NCBI GenBank assembly: GCA_963794165.1
Contig: CAWCCT010000006.1
Coordinates: 372,001-436,000 of the forward strand
Direction: 5' to 3'
DNA length: 64,000 bases
Source: PALSA-350 sp963794165
GTDB lineage: Bacteria; Acidobacteriota; Terriglobia; Terriglobales; Acidobacteriaceae
Shown here one piece after another: positions 1-7,008 of the stretch. The position numbers were made by a program, and so were the translations under genes. Below the pieces are notes generated by a model that made no database searches, was not told the DNA's origin, and saw nothing but the letters and a program-made list of their open reading frames with translations. How positions within the stretch are numbered: position 1 is the stretch's first letter; each line of letters starts with the position of its first letter.

Positions 1-606
1 CAGCTTGGTTGAATCGCCCCACGCGATCGTGGGCAGATCCTTGGCGTCGATCTTCACTACGGCCAAATCTGTAAGCTTGTCAGTGCCAATTACCTTGGCC
101 GGGAAGGTCCTGCGGTCATGCAGCGTTACTCGCACTTCGACCGCCCCATCGACCACGTGATTGTTGGTCACGATGTATCCATCCGGGGAGATGATTACAC
201 CGCTGCCGATGCCATGTTCGATCTGCCGTTGGCCCTGTCCCTGACCCGGCATACCATGGCCGAACTGAGACCCGGGGCCGAAGAACTGGGAGAAAGGATT
301 ATCTCCACCGTCTTGACCCTCACCTTCACCCTGAGCCTGCTGTTCCGTCGCGTGCGAAGTCACCGCAATATTGACCACGGCAGGCGTAACCCGCGAAGCA
401 ACGGCCTCGGTCGCCTGATCCAGCGCCAGCAGGGGATCGATGCTGGAGTTGTTAATGGGTGCGATGTTGTTATCCGCAGCAGTCGCGGCATCGACGTGAC
501 GATGGCCGACGATGAGTGCGCCCGTGGACAGGACAAGGGCGAAAGCCGCCAGGGGCGCGGCATAGGCCTTGGCTTTAGCTCTTAATAAATTAGTTTCTTG
601 CGGCAT
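1..606 (-). CDS. htrA: HtrA/DegP-type periplasmic serine protease, 3' part outside window
   Basis: The first 202 residues are visible; the gene runs off the left edge. A hydrophobic segment at about residues 16-35 should act as signal or membrane anchor, so the enzyme would work in the periplasm. A Gln/Gly-rich linker (about 88-130) precedes the trypsin-like fold. Two members of the catalytic triad are visible: His150 in TNNHVVDGA and Asp180 in TDLAVVKID. The catalytic Ser and PDZ domains would lie outside. The start ATG at 606 has an upstream AGAGGAAAA ribosome site. It begins only 28 nt after the BlaR1 stop on the same strand, so it is probably the third gene of the BlaI-BlaR1 unit. Family call is firm; the operon link is inference. 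Confidence 0.93.
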   Translation of the reverse strand, partial: MPQETNLLRAKAKAYAAPLAAFALVLSTGALIVGHRHVDAATAADNNIAPINNSSIDPLLALDQATEAVASRVTPAVVNIAVTSHATEQQAQGEGEGQDGGDNPFSQFFGPGSQFGHGMPGQGQGQRQIEHGIGSGVIISPDGYIVTNNHVVDGAVEVRVTLHDRRTFPAKVIGTDKLTDLAVVKIDAKDLPTIAWGDSTKL

Positions 607-634
607 GAGTTTTCCTCTTTCAGGGTGAAGTTTT

Positions 635-1909
635 TTAGATCTGAAACGCGATCCAGTTGTCGGTTGGGAGAACGGCTTTACCGTGAGAGGCGCCGGGAGT
701 TTGCGGGACTTCCACAGTAAAGAGAACCAAGGTGATACCTTCGCCGTCCTGGGTCACTTGAAGAACCTGGAGGCGGCGGTACGGATGAGGTTGTTGTGCA
801 GGACGGGCTTTCGGTTGGACGTTCACACGGGGTTGGCTCGGAGCGGGATGGAACACTGCTTCCTGGTACCGGGCCTGCGGTTGGTCGTTGTACATCGGCT
901 GTACAGTAACAGCGGCGGCGACAGAGTCGTTGCCGGCAAAGGTAATGATCCGCGGGCAGCGTTCCAACATGAACACGCCGGTGAGGGAAGCCGCCAGTCC
1001 CGCAGTTACCAACCCACGAGAGAGCCAGGGAGCCAGATGACGGCGGCGATGAAGGATGTTTTCCACTCTGCCTGAGAGCTCCGAGTGCCGCTGCCAGAAG
1101 CCGGGTGCGAGCGACGTGACTCGCTTGACCAGCCTGTTCTCAGCAAGGTTGGTCAGGCAGGTCGCGTAAGCGCGCGCGTTGCCGGCCGCGTCTAGCACGG
1201 CATCGTCGCAGGCTTGCTCGCGTTCCCGGCACAGGTGCCGCTCCGCCCAAAAAAGCGCGGGGTTCAGCGGACATAAAGCTCGTAACAGTTTCTGCAGCAA
1301 ATTGGTCCAATCATCGCCACGGTCCAAATGGGCCATCTCGTGCAGGATGATCTGCTTCAGGTCGTCCGTCGCCAGCTCGTTCCAAAGCGAGCCAGGGACA
1401 ACCACAGCAGGACGAAAGAAGCCGATTACGCTGGGTGCATCCACCGCATCGGAAAGGCGCAATGCAACCGGCCCCCTTCCTTCGCGTGTCAGAACCTGCT
1501 GTATCTCTTGGGGAATGTCGGGAACCGGGACCGAACTCCGCAGGACCCGCCTCATCTGTATGCCGCTAAGCAGTAGGCGGCCTAACGAAAGCAAGGAAGC
1601 GAGCAGCCAAACACCCTCGAGCACAAAGGCCCACGCGACATTCAGGTGCAGCGAGAAAGCAGACTGCGGTGCGGCGGCCAGCCCTGCCGGGTAAGCACTC
1701 AACCATCCGCGGCTAACGGCGAAACACGGCAGCAAAGCTACCAGCAGAAAGACGATCAGCCACAAAATGAAGCGATTGGCTGCGCGCAGCCCGGGAGCCA
1801 GCTTGAGTGCGGCCCAAGCTAATGCGGTCAACACCAATCCCTGCCAGATGCTGGCTATCAGCAGTTCGGCTGGGTTGGTCGAAATTAGTTGCCGCAAGAT
1901 CGCTTCCAT
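635..1909 (-). CDS. BlaR1/MecR1-like M56 family membrane metallopeptidase (antirepressor)
   Basis: A 424-residue integral membrane protein with hydrophobic segments near residues 17-36, 47-65, 93-115 and 303-320. The M56 zinc motif HEMAH lies at 190-194, followed by LDRGDDW, and ER..ACD (CREREQACDDAV) supplies the usual downstream ligand region. In BlaR1 this domain destroys the BlaI repressor after a signal. Here the last roughly 100 residues after the final membrane segment are short, Pro/Gln-rich and not penicillin-binding-protein-like, so the signal is probably not a beta-lactam and no beta-lactamase gene is nearby. It starts 9 nt after the blaI stop, so the two are co-transcribed. Confident family, unknown stimulus. 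Confidence 0.9.
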   Translation of the reverse strand: MEAILRQLISTNPAELLIASIWQGLVLTALAWAALKLAPGLRAANRFILWLIVFLLVALLPCFAVSRGWLSAYPAGLAAAPQSAFSLHLNVAWAFVLEGVWLLASLLSLGRLLLSGIQMRRVLRSSVPVPDIPQEIQQVLTREGRGPVALRLSDAVDAPSVIGFFRPAVVVPGSLWNELATDDLKQIILHEMAHLDRGDDWTNLLQKLLRALCPLNPALFWAERHLCREREQACDDAVLDAAGNARAYATCLTNLAENRLVKRVTSLAPGFWQRHSELSGRVENILHRRRHLAPWLSRGLVTAGLAASLTGVFMLERCPRIITFAGNDSVAAAVTVQPMYNDQPQARYQEAVFHPAPSQPRVNVQPKARPAQQPHPYRRLQVLQVTQDGEGITLVLFTVEVPQTPGASHGKAVLPTDNWIAFQI

Positions 1910-1918
1910 CGCGTTATT

Positions 1919-2296
1919 TCACTCCGCTTGCTCGATCGCATCCCTTAGACGTTTCAATTCTTCCGCGGTTACCTCGCCATCGCCCAGAAGCGATAACATC
2001 AGCTTTTCCCGCGAATTACCAAAAAAACGGCTGAGCACCAGCCGCACTTCTGAGCTGCCGGCTTCTTCCTCTGCTACCAACGGGATATAGAAGAAAGCAC
2101 GCCCTTCCTTGCGATGCAGCACATATCCCTTTTGCTCCAAAATTCTGATCGTCGTCAGTACGGAGTTATACGCAAGGGCATTCTTCTTGGGCAGCGCCGC
2201 AGCGATCTCATTGACCGTTGACTCGCCGCGCGCCCACAGGATTTTCATTAATCGCAATTCGGCTTCGGTGAGTGTGGGCGATTTTTTCGGTGGCAT
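1919..2296 (-). CDS. BlaI/MecI/CopY family transcriptional repressor
   Basis: A 125-residue winged-helix repressor. The N-terminal part (PTLTEAELRLMKILW, then STVNEIAAAL and YNSVLTTIRILEQKGYV) is the classical BlaI helix-turn-helix signature; the C-terminal half should mediate dimerisation and carry the site cut by the partner protease. I chose the ATG at 2296 because MPPKKSPTLTEAE matches the usual N-terminus; an upstream in-frame ATG at 2347 would overlap the promoter and operator. It is the first gene of the leftward unit blaI-blaR1-htrA. Repressors of this family bind TACA-N2-TGTA-like dyads, and a similar dyad sits in its own promoter (see 2319-2347), implying autoregulation. Confidence 0.92.
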   Translation of the reverse strand: MPPKKSPTLTEAELRLMKILWARGESTVNEIAAALPKKNALAYNSVLTTIRILEQKGYVLHRKEGRAFFYIPLVAEEEAGSSEVRLVLSRFFGNSREKLMLSLLGDGEVTAEELKRLRDAIEQAE

Positions 2297-2318
2297 ACGC
2301 GAATCCCTACTGAAATAA

Positions 2319-2347
2319 AGCCTACCGTTAGCCATGACAAATGTCAA
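2319..2347 (-). promoter_or_regulatory. Promoter with overlapping BlaI-type operator dyad
   Basis: On the minus strand TTGACA (2342-2347) and TAGGCT (2319-2324) are separated by 17 bp, a good sigma-70-like spacing. The -35 box overlaps the dyad TGACA-AA-TGTCA at 2335-2346, which resembles the BlaI/CopY operator core ACA-N2-TGT. Repressor binding here would block polymerase. The BlaI start codon is 23 nt downstream of the -10 element. Seen directly in sequence; use as the operator is inference from the family. Confidence 0.6.
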
Positions 2348-2485
2348 CTAATTTATTAATATTTGCGCCGCGACAATGTCCTCAGTAACAGTGGCGGAAC
2401 TCCTCCGTAATGAAGGCTTTCTCTGCATCCGCTGCTATACTCCGCTTGAATCTCCCCCGATGTAACAGGGTCACGGGGCAGGTTA

Positions 2486-3730
2486 ATGGGTCCGAACACA
2501 CGGGTTCCGCTGTTTATCAATGGGTTTTCCCTTTCGTCGCGCACACCAATCGGTGTGCAAACGCTTCGCTTGCTGGGGCCACATCGAGACTGGTTGCATT
2601 TTCATTGGCGGACACACAACCTCCGGCCTTTGGATGAGCGTTCAATTCTTTTCGAGAACCCTTTTCTCGGACGGTTTTCTTTTCTTCGTCATCCCAAACT
2701 GTTGCCGGCCTGGGAAGGTTTGGGCATCAGTCCGTGGAGTGGCAGCGATCTACGTCCTTCACTGGTTAAGCGGCTCCTGGGTTATCGCGAACGCGTCTCC
2801 AGCGTCTACGCGGCGCCCCTCTGTGAAACGGATGCCAAGCGCTGCCTTAAGCTCGTCAATTTGGTCGGCGTTCCTTTCGTGCTTCATCTTTGGGATGTGC
2901 TGCATGGCGACATTGCTCGCGGTGCTCTCAGAGAACTGGTCGAGCGCGCGGAGAGCGTCTTTTGCATAAGTCAGCCCTTGCTGGACGATGTCTCCTTAAT
3001 ACGTGAGGCTGAGTTGCTGTCCTTTTCCAGAGATGCGTCGCCCATCGCCGCGATGCCGCGCGAGGAAGGTGCTCTCCGGGTTGCCATGCATGGCACCATC
3101 AACTGTTATCCCGAGGGACTCGACGATCTGGATCAGGCCATTGCACTACTCGAGCCCAGAGGATTGAAGGTCGAGGTTTCTTTTTTGGGCCCGCAAAGAA
3201 TATTGCGCCGCGCCAACACGACCCTCGAGAAGCGAGTCAACGTTCGCGGATTTATGCCCACGCAGCAGGACGTCGATGCTGAACTCGGTCATGCTCATGT
3301 CGCTTTCTTACCCGGCCCCGCAGTGGATCCTGGGCGCGATATGAGGAGTCGCTACTCCATCCCTTCTCGGATGCTGGATTACCTGGCGGTTGGGCTTCCC
3401 ATCGTCGGCACCGTTCACAAGGCGTCCGCAACCGCTGGCTTTGTGAAGAAATTGGGTCTTGATGCTACGGCCACCTGCTCCGGACCCGCGGAGATCGCCG
3501 AATGGCTTTTCCAGCTAGCCCGTCCCGAACAATGGGCGCAGCAAAGCGCGAAATCCAGCAATGCCTTTGACATGCTGCAGCGCCAGGAAGACCCCGCAAA
3601 GACGCTCAAACGGGCCCTGGATAACATCGCCCAACCAGGAACTTACTCTCAGCCCCTTACCCGCCCACGAATCCTGGGTGCCCCACATCTCGCTGGTTTT
3701 TCGCGAGATGTGGGATACAGCGAATCTTAA
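2486..3730 (+). CDS. Glycosyltransferase family 4-like protein
   Basis: 414 residues. The C-terminal half has the GT-B pattern of glycosyltransferases: a Rossmann-like stretch (RVAMHGTINCYPEGLDDLDQ, about 195-215), a sugar-nucleotide region with VNVRGFMP, and a donor-site segment SRYSIPSRMLDYLAVGLPIVGT (about 289-311) reminiscent of the family 4 motif preceding the conserved acidic residue. No signal peptide; it would be cytoplasmic and could add sugars to lipids or polysaccharide. ATG at 2486 follows GGGGCAGG. The last 20 or so codons are encoded by an interspersed palindromic repeat (3676-3717), so the natural C-terminus has been replaced or extended. The acceptor and product are unknown. 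Confidence 0.7.
   Translation: MGPNTRVPLFINGFSLSSRTPIGVQTLRLLGPHRDWLHFHWRTHNLRPLDERSILFENPFLGRFSFLRHPKLLPAWEGLGISPWSGSDLRPSLVKRLLGYRERVSSVYAAPLCETDAKRCLKLVNLVGVPFVLHLWDVLHGDIARGALRELVERAESVFCISQPLLDDVSLIREAELLSFSRDASPIAAMPREEGALRVAMHGTINCYPEGLDDLDQAIALLEPRGLKVEVSFLGPQRILRRANTTLEKRVNVRGFMPTQQDVDAELGHAHVAFLPGPAVDPGRDMRSRYSIPSRMLDYLAVGLPIVGTVHKASATAGFVKKLGLDATATCSGPAEIAEWLFQLARPEQWAQQSAKSSNAFDMLQRQEDPAKTLKRALDNIAQPGTYSQPLTRPRILGAPHLAGFSRDVGYSES
3676..3717 (+). repeat. Family A interspersed hairpin repeat, copy 1 (inside the glycosyltransferase 3' end)
   Basis: Perfect 12-bp stem: CCCACATCTCGC (3682-3693) and GCGAGATGTGGG (3703-3714), with a 9-nt loop containing a run of five T. The flank GGGTGCCC on the left and GATAC on the right recur in the other copies (45600-45640 and, inverted, 63439-63480). 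It is translated in frame here as the end of the glycosyltransferase. Confidence 0.85.
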
Positions 3731-3837
3731 CGTTTTCGCTTATCGGGCAAAAACCTTGCAGGTTGGGATATCTCGCGAACGGGGATCATTTGCGGCGCGG
3801 CTGAGCCCCTGTGCAGAAACCCTGCTGACAGGCGAAA

Positions 3838-5247
3838 ATGAATGCTGTGAGCATTCTCCACCAGGACCGCCTTTTCCCCTCCGAACCCACAACCAAAGCG
3901 ATTGCCCGCAGGCTTTATGGCGCGGTTCGCGATTTACCGATTGTTAGCCCGCACGGGCACACCGACGCACGCTGGTTCGCAGAGAACGAGCCCTTTCCCA
4001 ACCCCACCAGCCTCTTCATCGTTCCCGACCACTACGTTTTCCGCATGCTCTACAGCCAGGGGATTGCACTGGAAGACCTGGGCATCGGCCAAAAGGAACT
4101 GGATGCAGATGAGGCCCGCCGCATCTGGATCCGCTTCGCCGAGTCGTACTATCTCTTCCGCGGCACGCCCACGCGCATGTGGCTGGACTACGCTTTTCAG
4201 GAGTTGTTCGGTCTGGAAGAGCGGCTTTGCGCCGCTAATGCCGTTGCTTACTACGACACCATCAGCGCCAAGCTGGCCTCTCCGGCCTTTCGCCCCCGAT
4301 CGCTCTACGATCAATTCAATATCGAGGTGCTGGCGACCACCAATTCTCCACTGGATCCGCTGACTTACCACCAGGCGATCCGCGACTCGGGATGGAAGGC
4401 GCGTATCTTGCCTACGTTTCGCCCCGATTCAGTCGTCGACCCAGAATTCGATGGTTTCGCCCAGAATGTGCAGCGTCTGGGCCAGATGCACGGCGAGGAT
4501 TGTTCGCGCTGGCAAGGTTATCTGCTTGCTCTCCGCCGCGCCCGGGAGCGTTTCAAGAAACTTGGTTGCACAGCAACTGACCACGGCCATCCAACCGCCG
4601 GCACGGCTGACCTTCCGGCCGACGCAGCCGCGGCGCTTTTTGATCGGGTGATCGCCGGCAAGGCGGACGCAAACGAGCGGGAGCTCTTTCGCGCCCAGAT
4701 GCTGACTGAAATGGCGCGCATGAGCCTGGAAGACGGGTTCGTAATGCAGATCCACCCGGGCAGCCACCGCAATCACAATCGCCAGATCTTCACCCGCTTT
4801 GGCCGTGATGTCGGGGCGGACATTCCCATGCCGACCGATTATGTCCACGCATTGCAGCCGCTGCTCGACCGCTTCGGCAACGAGGCTTCGCTGACCATCA
4901 TCCTCTTTACCCTGGATGAATCTGCTTACAGCCGAGAACTGGCGCCGCTGGCAGGGCATTATCCCTGCCTCCGCCTGGGACCGCCCTGGTGGTTTTACGA
5001 CAGCCCCGAAGGCATGAAGCGCTTTCGCGAGTTGACCACCGAGACCGCGGGCTTTTACAACACCGTCGGTTTTAATGACGACACGCGAGCCTTCCTCTCC
5101 ATCCCGGCGCGGCACGATGTTGCTCGCCGGGTGGACTGCGCTTTCCTGGCAAAACTGGTGGCAGAGCACCAACTGGACGAAGATGAGGCAGTCGAGGTGG
5201 CCCATGCGTTGGCCTACGAACTGGCGCGCAAGGCTTACCGCCTATGA
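3838..5247 (+). CDS. uxaC: Glucuronate/galacturonate isomerase UxaC
   Basis: 469 residues, the usual length for UxaC (EC 5.3.1.12), a cytoplasmic amidohydrolase-fold enzyme that converts glucuronate to fructuronate and galacturonate to tagaturonate. The N-terminus carries the metal-binding HGHTD motif (His39, His41) in SPHGHTDARWF, and the body shows the family stretches MQIHPGSHRNHN and GFNDDTRAF. The gene overlaps the next (LarA-like) by 4 nt, so translation is coupled. A GH28 polygalacturonase that could supply galacturonate lies about 15 kb downstream. The upstream 107 nt show no clear operator. High confidence. Confidence 0.96.
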   Translation: MNAVSILHQDRLFPSEPTTKAIARRLYGAVRDLPIVSPHGHTDARWFAENEPFPNPTSLFIVPDHYVFRMLYSQGIALEDLGIGQKELDADEARRIWIRFAESYYLFRGTPTRMWLDYAFQELFGLEERLCAANAVAYYDTISAKLASPAFRPRSLYDQFNIEVLATTNSPLDPLTYHQAIRDSGWKARILPTFRPDSVVDPEFDGFAQNVQRLGQMHGEDCSRWQGYLLALRRARERFKKLGCTATDHGHPTAGTADLPADAAAALFDRVIAGKADANERELFRAQMLTEMARMSLEDGFVMQIHPGSHRNHNRQIFTRFGRDVGADIPMPTDYVHALQPLLDRFGNEASLTIILFTLDESAYSRELAPLAGHYPCLRLGPPWWFYDSPEGMKRFRELTTETAGFYNTVGFNDDTRAFLSIPARHDVARRVDCAFLAKLVAEHQLDEDEAVEVAHALAYELARKAYRL

Positions 5248-6521
5248 GCCTCTATTGCCAGCAGGGCGGCCCGGAAGCCGAGCTTTCGGCGGAGTCCTTG
5301 CGCGATGCGCTCTTTGAGGCGCTGGACCAGCTCGGGCCCAGGCGAAAAGTTCTGGCCGTGCCCCCGGATTTCAGCCGCTTCCATTCCCGCGCCGGGGAAC
5401 TCACCCAACATGCGCACGCCTATTATGGTGACCGCCTGGGCTGTGTCCTGCCTGCCCTAGGAACCCACGCTGCGATGACCCCGGCTGCGCTCACGCGCAT
5501 GTTCGGTGATATCCCGCAGAGTCTCTTTGCAGTGCACAATTGGCGCACCGATGTCGTCACCCTGGGCGAGCTGCCGGCGAGTTTTATTCAGGAGCAATCC
5601 GGCGGTTTGCTGGACTATACCTGGCCGGCGCAAGTGAACCGCATGATTCCCCAAGGAGGATTCGACCTGGTGCTTTCCATCGGCCAGGTGGTGCCTCACG
5701 AAGTGATCGGCCTGGCCAATTACAACAAGAACATCCTGATCGGCACGGCTGGTCCGCTCAGCATTCATCGCAGCCACTATCTAGGGGCGGTGGTGGGTAT
5801 GGAGCGAATCATGGGGAGAATGGACAATCCAGTGCGGAGAGTCTTGAATCGGGCCGCCGATCAGTTTCTCAAAGATATTCCTATCGTCTATGTCTTGACC
5901 GTGATCGGCTTTAACCCATCCGGCGAGTTGGTGGTGCGCGGCCTGTTCGTGGGAGACGACCTGGAGTGCTTCCGCCTGGCGTCAGAACTCAGCGTTCAGT
6001 GCAACATAATCCTTCTCGACCGGCCCATACGCAAAGCCGTTGTTTACCTCGATCCGGAGGAGTTTCACAGCACCTGGCTGGGGAACAAGGCAATTTACCG
6101 CACGCGCATGGCGCTGGCCGATGGCGCTGAGCTGATCGTGCTCGCTCCCGGAGTTAAGCAATTTGGAGAGGACCCTACCATTGACCGCATGATTCGCAAA
6201 TACGGCTACTATGGCACACCGGCTACGCTCGAGAAGGTGAGAAACAACCCTGAATTGGCGGCAGAGCTGAGCACCGCCGCTCATCTCATCCACAGCTCAT
6301 CGGAAGGCCGCTTCAGCATCACGTACTGTCCCGGAGCCTTAAGCCGGGAAGAAACAGAAGGCGTAGGATTCCGCTACGCCGATCTGAACAGCACCATCGC
6401 GCGATACGACCCGGCGAAGATGCATGATGGTTACAACACTATCGACGGCGAGGAAGTATTTTTCATTTCTCATCCCGCTCTCGGTTTGTGGGCATCGTCG
6501 GGCAAATTCGCAGCAGTTTAG
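5244..6521 (+). CDS. LarA-like (DUF2088) nickel-pincer-dependent racemase/epimerase family protein
   Basis: 425 residues related to the lactate racemase family. Residues that in LarA bind the nickel-pincer nucleotide or act as acid/base seem present: His75 (ALGTHAAMT), His98, His152 (VVPHEVIG), a Lys at 162 (YNKNILIG, candidate covalent attachment site) and His175/His178 (SIHRSHYLG). Its ATG overlaps the uxaC stop (ATGA), implying a common pathway. Family members beside uronate genes have been annotated as epimerases, so a tagaturonate, fructuronate or mannonate epimerase role is plausible, but the substrate is inference. Genes making the cofactor (larB, larC, larE) are not in this window. 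Confidence 0.75.
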   Translation: MSLYCQQGGPEAELSAESLRDALFEALDQLGPRRKVLAVPPDFSRFHSRAGELTQHAHAYYGDRLGCVLPALGTHAAMTPAALTRMFGDIPQSLFAVHNWRTDVVTLGELPASFIQEQSGGLLDYTWPAQVNRMIPQGGFDLVLSIGQVVPHEVIGLANYNKNILIGTAGPLSIHRSHYLGAVVGMERIMGRMDNPVRRVLNRAADQFLKDIPIVYVLTVIGFNPSGELVVRGLFVGDDLECFRLASELSVQCNIILLDRPIRKAVVYLDPEEFHSTWLGNKAIYRTRMALADGAELIVLAPGVKQFGEDPTIDRMIRKYGYYGTPATLEKVRNNPELAAELSTAAHLIHSSSEGRFSITYCPGALSREETEGVGFRYADLNSTIARYDPAKMHDGYNTIDGEEVFFISHPALGLWASSGKFAAV

Positions 6522-6545
6522 GCACTTCCATCAGAACGATGGGTA

Positions 6546-6790
6546 TTTGCGTGGGGGCCGGGGCGCACTGCAGATCCCTCCACGGCACGCCGGGACAGGT
6601 CGGCTGCGCTCGGGATGACAAAGGAGAGCGCGGCGTTTGCATGGATGGTGGTCGCTAAACAGACGCTGGACAGTGGTCCCTAAACAGACGCTGAAGAAAA
6701 CGCTACCCTCTCCCTTGTCATCCCGAGCGCAGCCGACCTGTCCCGGCGTGCCGTGGAGGGATCTGCAGTGCGCCCCGGCCCCCACACAAA
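6546..6790. repeat. 83-bp near-perfect inverted repeat element (family C, MITE-like)
   Basis: Left arm 6546-6628 and right arm 6708-6790 are reverse complements with 2 differences in 83 positions by eye. The 79-bp centre holds a 25-bp tandem duplication (6648-6672 and 6673-6697) sharing CTAAACAGACGCTG. No open reading frame for a transposase. The rest of the 6522-7008 gap holds only a small palindrome, GTACGGGC-TAAA-GCCCGTAC (6878-6897), related to the core of the element at 63034-63215, and the start of the next gene's leader. Confidence 0.9.
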
Positions 6791-7008
6791 TGCGAATCCT
6801 GAACACCGGGCCCTATAGCCTGGCCTAAACGCCGCCCCTCAGGCTCCCAAAGCCCTTTCTTCTCGCTTTTGTTGTACGTACGGGCTAAAGCCCGTACCCT
6901 TCATTCATAGAGTTCTGCCCCGCTGCGGCAGTTTAGGTACCTGCCAGGGCGAAATCCCGCATCGAACAATTAATACGGCCAAACTGTAAGTTTTCTGGAA
7001 GGGCACCA

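Noticed and set aside
3682..3714. The 12-bp hairpin at the glycosyltransferase end as a rho-independent terminator
   Set aside because: The T-run is in the loop and no T tract follows the stem; the same hairpin occurs away from gene ends, so it is treated as an interspersed repeat.
6546..6790. The 83-bp inverted repeat as an insertion sequence
   Set aside because: The 79-bp centre is too short for a transposase and no IS-type open frame is present; at most a non-autonomous element.
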